From NCBI GenBank assembly GCA_009885525.1, contig VFKN01000070.1, positions 1 through 37,676 on the forward strand: DNA of 37,676 bases, in the 5' to 3' direction. The position numbers and the translations under genes were made by a program. The stretch is from Anaerolineaceae bacterium. Lineage in GTDB: Bacteria; Chloroflexota; Anaerolineae; Anaerolineales; Villigracilaceae. This document shows positions 1-8,250 of the stretch, in pieces (within the stretch, counting starts at the first letter, position 1; the number at the start of each line of letters is the position of its first letter). The notes beneath the pieces were generated by a model. The model searched no databases, was not told the DNA's origin, and saw nothing but the letters and a program-made list of their open reading frames with translations.

Positions 1-60
1 CCCCCAAAGGGGGAAGGGAGTTAATCCCCTCTCCCTTTGGGAGAGGGCTAGGGTGAGGGA
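1..60. repeat. G/C-run palindromic intergenic repeat
   Basis: Two short hairpins lie downstream of the TadE-like gene stop. CCCCC-AAA-GGGGG occupies 1-13 and CCCTCTCCC-TTT-GGGAGAGGG occupies 27-47. The second is followed by CTAGGGTGAGGG. This wording resembles a repeat I know from intergenic regions of many unrelated bacterial genomes, so it is probably a dispersed repeat fragment. It may also act as a 3' hairpin for the minus-strand gene that ends at 66, but no U-tract follows on that strand. Confidence 0.5.
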
Positions 61-65
61 AAATT

Positions 66-530
66 TTACGGGCAGGTTGGCTGTAAGATTGTATTGGTGA
101 CAGTGCCATGCAAAGTGACTGTGTCTGTTCCGATCATCGGCGCAACAAAGGGAAAGGTGATTACATGATCGAAAGCGGCAACGACTGTGACTGAATTGCG
201 CACCGGGCTGCCTGATACCGTATGCGTGCCTTCACACGCCGCACCGTTTGCAGTGATCTGGATGTTGGCCATCGGTAATACCAGCACATCTGAAGCCGCA
301 TCTATGGTGCGCCACTTAATGCCGTTCGTATCGGTTGGATTGATCGAGGCGTAGGTGGCGCCTTCCTGAACGGCGTCGCGCAGGGCGACGAATTGGAAGA
401 GCGCGAGGCTCGTTTCGACCGCGCCGGTCAGGATCATCAACAACACCATCAAGCTGATGGCAAGCTCCATCAGGCTTTGTCCGCGTTCTGTGTTTCGAGT
501 GGGTGTGTTTAATTTTTTCATAGGTTTCAT
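66..530 (-). CDS. TadE-like pseudopilin
   Basis: This is a short single-pass protein of the TadE family of Tad/Flp pilus pseudopilins, 154 residues from the chosen start. The N-terminus has a short basic leader, then RGQSLMELA followed by a hydrophobic helix (about residues 22-48). Gly17 followed by Glu22 puts the Glu at +5 of the predicted cleavage site, the class III prepilin pattern. The remainder is a small extracytoplasmic domain with Cys near residues 98 and 153. The ATG at 530 is chosen because an upstream in-frame ATG lies inside a 14-bp hairpin; neither start has a good Shine-Dalgarno. It follows the large TadE/DUF11 gene by 54 nt and shares its strand with a prepilin peptidase, the likely processing enzyme. 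Family assignment is firm; the exact role (minor pilin or surface anchor) is inferred. Confidence 0.8.
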   Translation of the reverse strand: MKPMKKLNTPTRNTERGQSLMELAISLMVLLMILTGAVETSLALFQFVALRDAVQEGATYASINPTDTNGIKWRTIDAASDVLVLPMANIQITANGAACEGTHTVSGSPVRNSVTVVAAFDHVITFPFVAPMIGTDTVTLHGTVTNTILQPTCP

Positions 531-542
531 TTTTCTTTGGAG

Positions 543-572
543 GCAATGCCGGATTTCAAAATCCGGCATTGC
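543..572. repeat. Perfect 14-bp inverted repeat between two TadE-type genes
   Basis: GCAATGCCGGATTT (543-556) and its exact complement (559-572) are separated by 2 nt. The hairpin lies between the stop of the DUF11 gene and the start of the small TadE gene. On the minus (transcribed) strand an A-run precedes it and no U-tract follows, so it is not a standard terminator for these genes. It could be a processing or attenuation hairpin in a bicistronic message. Read on the plus strand it is followed by CTTTTTTT. Confidence 0.65.
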
Positions 573-584
573 CCGCTTTTTTTA

Positions 585-3500
585 TTATGGAACTGCTGGA
601 GTGCTGGTATGTGTACAAGCACCATGCGGCGATGCGAACGTAATGGTTATTCCAGTAACAGTAGGATTTTGCTTTGAGAACGTAATTGTGAAGGCCGATA
701 TTCCTGAGCCAAGCGTGCCGGTTCCGGTGGTATAGCTGCCGCTACTAATTGATGCGCCAGTCAACGGAGGAATGCCGCTTGTGAAGCTTGTGCCGGTGCT
801 GGTAAAGCCGATGCTATTCAACTGATAGTTGCTGGCGCCGACACCTGCACCACTCCAGGCGAGGTTTATGGATGTAATTGGCAATGATATTCCCAGATTA
901 TTGTTAACGCTCCAGGTCACAAAAGAATCACCATTGACCGCAGTCAACGTATAGGTTACGTCGCCGGTCGTACAGACTGGCACTGTAACAGTATCTGCCA
1001 AATCTGTGGCGGTGTTGTTGGCGCTGTTTGTCTCGGTATTGGTAGATGCGGCGGTAATCTGGGCGCTATTTGTTATGACGCCGCTTACCGCAGTTACTTT
1101 GCCCTTAACTGTGAAGGTGACACTGCTGCCGCTTGTCAAAGTGGGGATCACAATGCCCGCGCCCTGCATCAAAGCCACGGTTGTATTTCCAACTGTGGGG
1201 CAAGCCGCTCCGCTGCAGGTCACGCTGCCGCTGGTGGTAACATCCAAGCCGCTGATTGACGGGTCGGTGAATTTTGCGCCAGTTGCAGAAGCGGGTCCGC
1301 TGTTTGTTACCACGATTGTATAGGTTGCCACATTACCAGTATTGATGGCTGTGACACCGTCGGTCTTGGTGATTGCCAGATCAACAGGGTTGACGGTATC
1401 TGCCGGATCTGTGGCATCGTTGTTGGCGATGTTTGTGTCGGTCCTGTTGGCTGGGGCTGCAATTTTGGCAGCGTTTGCCAGGGTGCCGCTTGTGGCAGTC
1501 ACCGTGCCAGTCACTGTGAATCTGATGCTGCTGCTGGCCGGCATGGTGGGGATCACAATGCCCGCGCCCTGCATCAAAGCCACGGTTGTATTTCCAACAG
1601 TGGGGCAAACCGCTCCGCCTGTAACTATCCCACAGGTTACGCTGCCACCAGTGGCAACATTCAATCCTGCGATTAACGGGTCGGTGAATATCGCGCCATC
1701 GGCGGGATTAGCTGCGCTGTTTGTGACCACAATTGTATAGGTTGCCACACCGCCAGTGTTGATGGTGGTGACACCGTCGGTCTTGGTGATTGACAGGTCA
1801 ACAGGCGGGTTTGAGGCGGTAACCGTATCCGTCTTGGTTTTGCTGTTATCACCGGATATTGGGTCGGTTGTGCCCGCTGGGAGATCAACCTTTGCAACAT
1901 TGTTGACGCTGGTGCCGCTTAGCGCAGTGACAGTAGCTGTCACTTTGATCTGATAAGTTTGGCCAACAGCCAGTGTTGGCAATTGAAAGGCGCCGGATTC
2001 TAACTGCGCTGCAGTGGGTGGTGTAACGCACTGCCCGGGGGTCAAGGAACAAACTACTGTGGTTTTGGACAAACCGGTTGCGAACGCATCAGTCAGGCGC
2101 GCGCCTGTAACGACGGTCGAAGGTCCGCCGTTGGTGACGGTGATCGTGTAAACAGTGCTTGCGCCCGAAGCGACACTGGTGGTGCCGTTGTCTTTCGTGA
2201 TGTGCATATCGGCAATTGGGCTTGAGACACTATCTGAATCCGTGGCGCTGTTGTTGCCGGGCACTGCTTCAATCGCTCCCACAGGAACGGCAATCGTCGC
2301 TGTGTTGGAAACATTGCCGCCCCCGATGATGACATCGGTTTTAACTGCGATCTGATAGGATTGACCAGCGGCTAGAAGTGGGAGCGCAAAAGTACCGGAT
2401 TCCAATTGGGCAATCGTGGGCGGCGTAACGCACTGTGATGTTCCAGAACAAGCGATACTTGCTTTGGACAAGCCCGTAGCTGCCGGATCTGAAAGTATTG
2501 CGGATGTGATGGCGCCCGGTCCGTTGTTGATCACGGTGATAGTGTAGGTTGTCGTACTGTTTGCGGGCACGAGTGAAATACCATCGGTCTTGGTAATGGC
2601 AAGATCGGCATTCGGCACTGTGGCCGCGATGTCTGAATCCATGTCGGGGCAGGTAAAACCGGAAATGCTGGCGAAGTGAACAACGATTCTTTCTGAACCG
2701 TTTGGTACATAAGGATGCTTCCAGCTGGTTGTAGCAACAATGGAAGCCCCGCTCGCAGGGATGATTGTGCTTGCGGAAAAAGTGAGATGACCTGTTTGAT
2801 CACTTCCGGTCCATACCACTGCGCCTCCAAATGAGACTTGTTGGATCTCTGGGGCAGGATTGGCCGTGGTGTCGAAGTAAACCTCCACCTGGCTGACCGT
2901 GACCGCGTAATTATTAAGATTGTTGATTGTCATGCCGAAAGGCACAGATAAATCCAACGCTGTGTGCGTGAGAATACACGCGGTGGGCGGGATGACTGAG
3001 ACCGTTACTGAAGCAGGATCGGAATTTACATTCGTCGAGGTGGCGGTGGCGGTGTTGACGATACTCGTTCCTACATCGGTGGAAGTGGTTACGTAGGTTC
3101 CAGTACAGGTGGTCGAGGCGCCCAGTCCGAGTGCGGTCGCGGCACAAACCGGGGTGCTGCCACGGTATCCCGGTAAAATAGCCAAGCCTGTGAGATTGGC
3201 ACCCCCCGTATTAGTAAGCGTATAGGTGTAGTTTATGGATGCGCCCGCTCCCGAAACAATCAACGCCGGAACAGTAATCTCCAACTTTAATCTTGAGGCG
3301 GGGAAAGTGACGACTTGCGACACCACCGGAATGGCCGCGTAAGTGGTAATCCCAAATACCGCCGAGGTACTTGCCTGACCGAGCACAACGCCGGCATCCA
3401 AATCCGCTTGTGAAATGAAGCGTACGCCTGTGCACAGTTTCGTCCCACCCGGGGCGATCGTGGCAGTGGGGGTGGCGCAGGTGATGTTCAACCCGCCGTT

Positions 3501-5219
3501 TGTATCTGCAACCGTGAACCCGCCAACCGGCGCTGACAAGGTGGTATTGCCGCTATTGGTGATGGTGTAGTTATAGGTAATCTGGGTATTTAGTGCGGAC
3601 GCCACATTGGGTGTTGGGTTTGATGCAAGGCTTACAACAGGGTGACGCTCCGGGTCTACGGCCGTGGTTGCCTGGGCTGTGAAAGCTCCTGCAGTGGCTG
3701 TTGCAGTAATAGTGATCGGAATATTGGCGCCGGTTGTGGCATTCACGTTATCAATATCTGCCTGAACAACAGCGTATGGAACAGCGGCTGTACAGGACTT
3801 TGTGGTGCCGGCAGCGATGACTCCAGTGCAGGTAATACTGGGGATGACGCCCAAGCCTGAAAAACTGTTAATCGAAATGCCCGATAAAGTGAGCGGACCA
3901 GCCCCGTGGTTCGAGACATTAAATGTATAGGTGATCGTTTGAGTTTGAGCGTTGTACGCAGGCGGTACTTCACCGGTTGTTGCAACCGTCCCAATGATGA
4001 CCATGGTTAAGTCTGAGGTATAAACTGTTGCAGTAGATGTCGCTGTAATGGATGTATCCACCAGGGAGCCAAGCACGTACTTTTGATAGATTGCATTGGC
4101 GGTCGCAATATTTGTCAGGGTGCCGGCCGAGACTTCCGTTGGCGTAACCGAATGCGCCATTGTACATGTGACACTTGCCAGGGGTTCAATGGTTGTGCTA
4201 CCCGTACAGCTTGTAATGGCGCCTAGCTTGTCGTCTGCAATGCTATAAGAGTTCATGGTGACATTGCCTGTGTTTGTCAGCACATAGGTATACGTAACAT
4301 TGCCACTCACCACGGGGGTGGCGGTTTTAACAAGGCTGATTGTGGCGTTTTGAGTCGCATAGATGGTATTTGAAGCCGAGGAGCTGGGTGTGCCAGTTGC
4401 AACATTGGTCACAAAACCTGCATTCAGATCGGCTTGTGTAATGTTATACGTCCCCGTGCAGACGTATGTCTGGCTTGCGGCAAGCGAGGCCGGAGATGCC
4501 GGACAGGTAAGCGGCGTTACTTTCCCGGCTGGGTCGGTGATTGCAAAAGGTCCAGCCAGGTTGGTTAAGCCAACGTTGGTGAGGGTATATGTATACGAGA
4601 TGGCCTGGTTAAGGGTATCAAACGTTGTGGGTGATGGGCTGATGGAAAGACCCGGTGCTCCATTGGTTGGGACATATGTCGGAGCAACACCCGTGACACC
4701 AATATTCACAGAAGCCAGGATGGTACGCTCGCTGGAGGAGGTGATCACAAACGGTTGAAGGGGAACCAGCGGAACAATGGGTACCCATTGCGCGGTAACC
4801 GTAACCTTGATGCGATGTCCATTTTGGGCAGTAGTAAACGCGCCGCAGGCAGGGTTGACGGGATTTAAATCAATTGTTTCATTTGCTTCTATGATCCCAT
4901 TCCCATTTGTGTCCACCACCCCGGAATCAAAACCAATATTAATATTTGTGAAGTTAATAAGGAACCCAAGTCTTCTGGCTGCAGCCTCGATCCCAGAGCA
5001 ATCCTGATAGTATGGCTTACCGCTTGAGCTGATGCCCGTGGCCGAGCCGTAGCGCGCAGCCTGGCGCGCAGCGCTGACTGTGGATGCGTAAATGAAAAGC
5101 AGGCGCCCGGTTTCCATCATGCCGAAGAGCAGCAATAGTAAAACAGGCAAAGCCAGCGCAAATTCCACTATGGCTTGCGCTTTGGTCTTTTGTTTTGAGT
5201 ATAAAAATAAATTACGCAT
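585..5219 (-). CDS. Giant surface protein: TadE-like N-terminus plus DUF11 repeat stalk
   Basis: The protein has 1544 residues from the ATG at 5219, which has AGGA 8 nt upstream. Upstream in-frame ATGs are too close to, or outside, this ribosome site. Residues 1-45 form a TadE/prepilin-type N-terminus: basic leader, AQAIVEFALALP and a Leu-rich helix, with Glu at +5 from Ala14. A short TadE-like head follows. The rest is about nine DUF11-like beta-sandwich units in two styles: five early units of YTYTLTN type and four later units starting near DLAITKTDG. One unrelated domain sits between the two groups, and a distinct domain of about 130 residues ends the protein. Paired Cys (SCTG, CTGTY) recur in the units. 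No LPXTG or other C-terminal anchor is visible, so anchoring is probably through the N-terminal helix. Likely a pilus-associated or membrane-anchored adhesin; the function is inferred. Confidence 0.8.
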   Translation of the reverse strand: MRNLFLYSKQKTKAQAIVEFALALPVLLLLLFGMMETGRLLFIYASTVSAARQAARYGSATGISSSGKPYYQDCSGIEAAARRLGFLINFTNINIGFDSGVVDTNGNGIIEANETIDLNPVNPACGAFTTAQNGHRIKVTVTAQWVPIVPLVPLQPFVITSSSERTILASVNIGVTGVAPTYVPTNGAPGLSISPSPTTFDTLNQAISYTYTLTNVGLTNLAGPFAITDPAGKVTPLTCPASPASLAASQTYVCTGTYNITQADLNAGFVTNVATGTPSSSASNTIYATQNATISLVKTATPVVSGNVTYTYVLTNTGNVTMNSYSIADDKLGAITSCTGSTTIEPLASVTCTMAHSVTPTEVSAGTLTNIATANAIYQKYVLGSLVDTSITATSTATVYTSDLTMVIIGTVATTGEVPPAYNAQTQTITYTFNVSNHGAGPLTLSGISINSFSGLGVIPSITCTGVIAAGTTKSCTAAVPYAVVQADIDNVNATTGANIPITITATATAGAFTAQATTAVDPERHPVVSLASNPTPNVASALNTQITYNYTITNSGNTTLSAPVGGFTVADTNGGLNITCATPTATIAPGGTKLCTGVRFISQADLDAGVVLGQASTSAVFGITTYAAIPVVSQVVTFPASRLKLEITVPALIVSGAGASINYTYTLTNTGGANLTGLAILPGYRGSTPVCAATALGLGASTTCTGTYVTTSTDVGTSIVNTATATSTNVNSDPASVTVSVIPPTACILTHTALDLSVPFGMTINNLNNYAVTVSQVEVYFDTTANPAPEIQQVSFGGAVVWTGSDQTGHLTFSASTIIPASGASIVATTSWKHPYVPNGSERIVVHFASISGFTCPDMDSDIAATVPNADLAITKTDGISLVPANSTTTYTITVINNGPGAITSAILSDPAATGLSKASIACSGTSQCVTPPTIAQLESGTFALPLLAAGQSYQIAVKTDVIIGGGNVSNTATIAVPVGAIEAVPGNNSATDSDSVSSPIADMHITKDNGTTSVASGASTVYTITVTNGGPSTVVTGARLTDAFATGLSKTTVVCSLTPGQCVTPPTAAQLESGAFQLPTLAVGQTYQIKVTATVTALSGTSVNNVAKVDLPAGTTDPISGDNSKTKTDTVTASNPPVDLSITKTDGVTTINTGGVATYTIVVTNSAANPADGAIFTDPLIAGLNVATGGSVTCGIVTGGAVCPTVGNTTVALMQGAGIVIPTMPASSSIRFTVTGTVTATSGTLANAAKIAAPANRTDTNIANNDATDPADTVNPVDLAITKTDGVTAINTGNVATYTIVVTNSGPASATGAKFTDPSISGLDVTTSGSVTCSGAACPTVGNTTVALMQGAGIVIPTLTSGSSVTFTVKGKVTAVSGVITNSAQITAASTNTETNSANNTATDLADTVTVPVCTTGDVTYTLTAVNGDSFVTWSVNNNLGISLPITSINLAWSGAGVGASNYQLNSIGFTSTGTSFTSGIPPLTGASISSGSYTTGTGTLGSGISAFTITFSKQNPTVTGITITFASPHGACTHTSTPAVP
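1141..1608 (-). repeat. Near-identical 63-bp direct repeat inside the DUF11 gene
   Basis: Positions 1141-1203 and 1546-1608 are the same 63-bp sequence with one mismatch. Both encode the peptide VGNTTVALMQGAGIVIPT in adjacent DUF11 units. The flanking units are much more diverged at the DNA level, which points to recent gene conversion or slippage duplication between repeats. Confidence 0.9.
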
Positions 5220-5318
5220 ATTGATCATCCTATTAATTCTCGGTTTATTGCTCGTTCTATAAATTAAAAAAATCAAGCACGAAAAAAGTAGATGGAAATA
5301 AAGACTTTGGCTTTACAA

Positions 5319-5348
5319 ATTATGTCGTACTCTATATAACAGTTTCAA
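5319..5348 (-). promoter_or_regulatory. Possible promoter of the TadE/DUF11 gene
   Basis: On the minus strand TTGAAA (5343-5348) and CATAAT (5319-5324) are separated by 18 nt. They lie about 100 nt upstream of the start at 5219, within the 192-nt gap after the prepilin peptidase gene. This would allow separate expression of the stalk protein. Support is only the match to the sigma-70 consensus. Confidence 0.35.
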
Positions 5349-5411
5349 ACTGGTGCGATGTTTGCTTCTATGGGGTAACTTATTATAAATCAATAGTGAG
5401 GTTTTCAAATC

Positions 5412-6203
5412 CTACTTTGGGACTACCATGCCGATCCAATTCGGGATAAAGAGAATAAAGAATGCGCTCAAGATCAGAAACGGACCGTACGGCAAAAAGA
5501 CCATCAACACGTTCTCTTTATACTTCCTGGCGATCAGCATAAAGACAACCATCAAAGCGCTAAAGACTCCTCCAAATAGGATGCCTTGCAACAAACCAAA
5601 CCAGATGAAGGGCCATCCAAGCAGCAATCCTAAAACTCCGGCAAGAGTTACATCTCCAAAGCCGAGGGCTTCTTCGTCATCGGGCTGCTGGCCTGCTTTC
5701 GTCATGCGCCACGCGCGATAGCGGGTAAACAGCACGCCAAAGTAATACAACCCAAACATGATCAAAAAACCAGCCACTCCGCCTATCAAGGTGCGCTTAG
5801 GACCGTGATTCAGCCAGCCGGCTCCGAATCCAAGAAGGGCACCGAAGATTGTGGTGGGATGTAATATCAGGCGGTGCTCCATATCAATGACGAATATCAG
5901 CGCGAGGTACGCGGTCACAAACATCGAAAGCAGGTAGCCGAGGTTGGCAGGGGCATTCATCCAAATGTAAACGCTCAAGCCGATCAGCGCAATCACTGTC
6001 AGCCAGGTTCGTATGGAGCGACGCCGACCGCATTGCCTGCAAGCCTTGAACAGCAGGTAATCCGCTGGCTCGTGGAACTGTCCGCATTGTGGGCAGGCAG
6101 GTTTGCTGAATTTCCGCGTGACCGGCAGGACATCCGACAGATAGTTTACAAGCACGCTTAAGAGAAACCCTAAAATAGTTGGAATTAAAATAAGACCATT
6201 CAT
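5412..6203 (-). CDS. Prepilin peptidase (A24 aspartic protease family)
   Basis: This integral-membrane aspartic protease cleaves the leader of type IV/Tad prepilins at the cytoplasmic face. The protein has 263 residues with about seven or eight hydrophobic segments. The two catalytic Asp are visible: Asp107 in VIDMEHRLI and Asp184 in the GFGD motif (181-184). Before them is a cytoplasmic zinc-binding loop with two CxxC pairs (Cys37/Cys40 and Cys55/Cys58), as in PilD-type enzymes. The remaining PilD N-methylase signature is not obvious. Downstream on the same strand are two proteins with prepilin-like N-termini, its likely substrates. There is no Shine-Dalgarno; a TATAAT sits 8 nt before the ATG, suggesting a leaderless transcript. 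Confidence 0.9.
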   Translation of the reverse strand: MNGLILIPTILGFLLSVLVNYLSDVLPVTRKFSKPACPQCGQFHEPADYLLFKACRQCGRRRSIRTWLTVIALIGLSVYIWMNAPANLGYLLSMFVTAYLALIFVIDMEHRLILHPTTIFGALLGFGAGWLNHGPKRTLIGGVAGFLIMFGLYYFGVLFTRYRAWRMTKAGQQPDDEEALGFGDVTLAGVLGLLLGWPFIWFGLLQGILFGGVFSALMVVFMLIARKYKENVLMVFLPYGPFLILSAFFILFIPNWIGMVVPK

Positions 6204-6211
6204 TATCTTTA

Positions 6212-6217
6212 ATTATA
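6212..6217 (-). promoter_or_regulatory. TATAAT -10 element directly upstream of the prepilin peptidase gene
   Basis: A perfect minus-strand TATAAT ends 8 nt before the ATG at 6203, placing the expected transcript start on or next to the start codon. The -35 region (TTTTTA at 17 nt) is weak. Confidence 0.5.
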
Positions 6218-6300
6218 TACTATAGATGTCTGAATAAAAATTGTGTTGGTAGATTGTAATGTTCTTGGCGAAATATAGAAACTGACTTACAATCCCAAAG

Positions 6301-6346
6301 ACCCTGAAGGTTTTTGCACAGCACCCTGTCGGAAAACCTTCAGGGT
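6301..6346. repeat. Intergenic hairpin, ACCCTGAAGGTTTT family
   Basis: ACCCTGAAGGTTTT (6301-6314) is exactly complementary to 6333-6346, with an 18-nt loop. A similar hairpin with ACCCTAAAGGTCT arms occurs at 11194-11256, suggesting a dispersed repeat family. No long U-tract follows on either strand, so it is not a typical intrinsic terminator. Confidence 0.7.
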
Positions 6347-6356
6347 TTGATTATCT

Positions 6357-6545
6357 AACTCACCTTACGCAAAATGATATGTCTTTGCGAGGACGCTCTT
6401 GTTCTTCGTCCGACACTTGCACCGCGCTGCGGATGCAGTGCAGGTGAGCAATCCACTCTTGCCTGTCCGAGATTGCTTCGCCGCTAAAAGCAGAGCGCGG
6501 CTCGCAATGACATCAATTTTTTAGTAAAAGCGCGTAAGGTGAGTT
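6357..6545. repeat. 189-bp MITE-like element with 14-bp terminal inverted repeats
   Basis: AACTCACCTTACGC (6357-6370) and its exact complement (6532-6545) bound a 189-bp segment. Just inside, ATGTCTTTGCGAG (starting near 6379) pairs with CTCGCAATGACAT (near 6500) with one mismatch, and GAGATTGCTTCG lies between. The TTGCGAG/GATTGCTTCG wording resembles intergenic repeats I know from several phyla. There is no reading frame of note. The element ends 27 nt before murA, so the murA promoter must lie inside it, beyond it, or in the short remaining gap. With the hairpin at 6301 it accounts for most of the 369-base gap 6204-6572. Confidence 0.75.
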
Positions 6546-6572
6546 CTAACTCTTTGAGAGGAGTTTTTAAAA

Positions 6573-7853
6573 ATGGAAGAATTTATTATTGAAGGCGGTG
6601 TTCCGCTGCGAGGTGAAGTGACGCCCTCGGGAAATAAGAACGCGGCACTGCCTTTACTGGCCGCGTGTTTGTTAACCGAAGAACCGGTCACATTGCACAA
6701 CCTGCCGCAGATCCGTGATGTACATGCCATGCGGAAATTGATCGAAAGTCTCGGCGCGCTTGTAGAAGAAGTGAACGCGAATACGTGGCGCATCACCACT
6801 CGAGAATTAACCGCGTCTCACCTTGACCCGGATCTTTGCCGCCGAATTCGAGCGTCGATCCTCATCGCGGGACCCGTCCTCGCGCGTGCCGGCGGGCTGC
6901 GCCTTCCGCCCCCCGGTGGAGATGTAATCGGCCGCCGCCGCTTGGATACGCACATCATGGCGTTGCGCGCGCTTGGCGCGAAGATCCACTACGACCGCGT
7001 TTTTGAAATCGACGCCGATGAACTCCACGGCGCGGATATTCTCCTGGACGAAGCGAGCGTCACCGCTACTGAAAACGTGGTCATGGCGGCGGTGCTTGCC
7101 AAAGGCGAAACACACATCCACAATGCCGCATCCGAGCCGCACGTGCAGGAACTTTGCCGCTTCCTTAATATTTTGGGCGCAAAGATAGAAGGGATCGGAT
7201 CGAACACGCTGCATATTACGGGTGTATCCCGTTTGAATGGCGGCGAATTCACTCTGGGCCCAGACCTGCTCGAAGTGGTCAGTTATATCGGCGCGGCGGT
7301 GGTCACGCACGGCGAAGTGCGTATCCACAACGCGGGTGTTGAGCATCTCGGCATGGTGCAGCAGGTTTTCCATCGTTTGGGTGTTCATTGGCAAGTGGAG
7401 GGCAGCGATATTTTTGTGCCTTCCGAACAGTCGCTGGTGATCGCCTCCGATCTGGATGGTGTCATCCCCGAGATCAAGACCAACATCTGGCCCGCCTTTC
7501 CCACTGATCTGACCAGCATCGCCATCACTGTCGCGACGCAAGCCTCCGGTTCCGTTTTGTTTCACGATTGGATGTTTTCAGGGCGCATGTACTTTACCGA
7601 TAAACTGGTCGGCATGGGCGCGCGCATCATCCTATGCGACCCGTACCGCTGTTTGATTCAGGGCCCCACGCAGTTATACAGCGAAAGGCTGGAGAGTCCC
7701 GATATCCGCGCGGGTATGGCGCTGCTGCTGGCTGCCCTGGCTGCCAAAGGGACTTCAAAGATCCGCAATATTATTCAAATTGAACGCGGCTACGAAAGGG
7801 TGGATGAGAAATTGCGTTCGCTTGGCGCTCAAATCAGAAGGGATACTGAATAA
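6573..7853 (+). CDS. murA: UDP-N-acetylglucosamine 1-carboxyvinyltransferase, Asp-type MurA
   Basis: MurA transfers enolpyruvate from PEP to UDP-GlcNAc, the first committed step of peptidoglycan synthesis, in the cytoplasm. The 426-residue length is typical. Visible landmarks are SGNKNAAL with Lys22, RASI with Arg93, the active-site loop GGDVIGRRRLDTH (115-127), FPTD with the catalytic base Asp312, and the C-terminal GYERVDEKLRSLGA. The loop residue normally Cys (Cys115 in E. coli) is Asp117 here. In other bacteria this replacement keeps activity but abolishes alkylation by fosfomycin. The start has GAGAGGAG about 9 nt upstream. The gene stands alone between intergenic repeats. A MurA/MurZ-type paralogue elsewhere in the genome cannot be excluded. 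Confidence 0.93.
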   Translation: MEEFIIEGGVPLRGEVTPSGNKNAALPLLAACLLTEEPVTLHNLPQIRDVHAMRKLIESLGALVEEVNANTWRITTRELTASHLDPDLCRRIRASILIAGPVLARAGGLRLPPPGGDVIGRRRLDTHIMALRALGAKIHYDRVFEIDADELHGADILLDEASVTATENVVMAAVLAKGETHIHNAASEPHVQELCRFLNILGAKIEGIGSNTLHITGVSRLNGGEFTLGPDLLEVVSYIGAAVVTHGEVRIHNAGVEHLGMVQQVFHRLGVHWQVEGSDIFVPSEQSLVIASDLDGVIPEIKTNIWPAFPTDLTSIAITVATQASGSVLFHDWMFSGRMYFTDKLVGMGARIILCDPYRCLIQGPTQLYSERLESPDIRAGMALLLAALAAKGTSKIRNIIQIERGYERVDEKLRSLGAQIRRDTE

Positions 7854-8250
7854 AACTTGTGCTTTGTAATAGATTTTATCGATGGTCAGTACTTCACGAT
7901 TTTGGAGTCAATCAGCTTGCTGATTGACTGGCTGCGAAATTAGAGACGCTGGTTTTGTTGATTTTCCAATCCACCTTGAAAATCTATTTAGAGAAAAAAT
8001 ATCTTCTCGTCAGTACTTTTGTGTCATATCCCGTCGGTTGAATGTAAGCAATAGGCTGTTAACCCGCATGTTATAATTAATTTGTAATCACCATTTTTTA
8101 TATTCGCAAAGATTGGCGTAGGCCCACCCTGACGATTTAGCTTTCACTCACAAGTGTCGAAGGGTTAGCGGATAAGATTATTCATTTTGAGTAAACCTTG
8201 GCTGTAATGTCAATTCAGTACCTGATTACTCATTATGCTTGGAGAAAAAA
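7854..8250. other. 397-base intergenic region with palindrome, promoter and possible structured leader
   Basis: There is no gene here. An 11-bp palindrome with a 2-nt spacer (AGTCAATCAGC, 7906-7929) recurs in degenerate form at 24036-24093. An extended -10, TGTTATAAT (8069-8077), points toward the secreted-protein gene at 8251 and would give a leader of about 170 nt. Within that leader ACCCTGAC (8126-8133) can pair with GTC-GA-AGGGT (8156-8165), enclosing a CACT/AGTG mini-hairpin (8145-8156). I do not recognise a known riboswitch class. GGAG at 8241-8244 is the ribosome site for the next gene. Confidence 0.45.

Noticed and set aside
4363..4758. Plus-strand frame of 131 codons inside the DUF11 gene
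   Set aside because: Antisense to a repetitive coding frame; several similar frames occur opposite each repeat unit.
6807..7565. Open frame of 252 codons on the minus strand inside murA
   Set aside because: It is fully antisense to a clear murA, has a biased, low-similarity composition and no ribosome site; it is a shadow of the coding frame.
7854..8250. Cyclic-di-GMP or other known riboswitch in the murA/secreted-protein gap
   Set aside because: A few short words resemble GEMM elements, but the conserved core and pairing do not fit.
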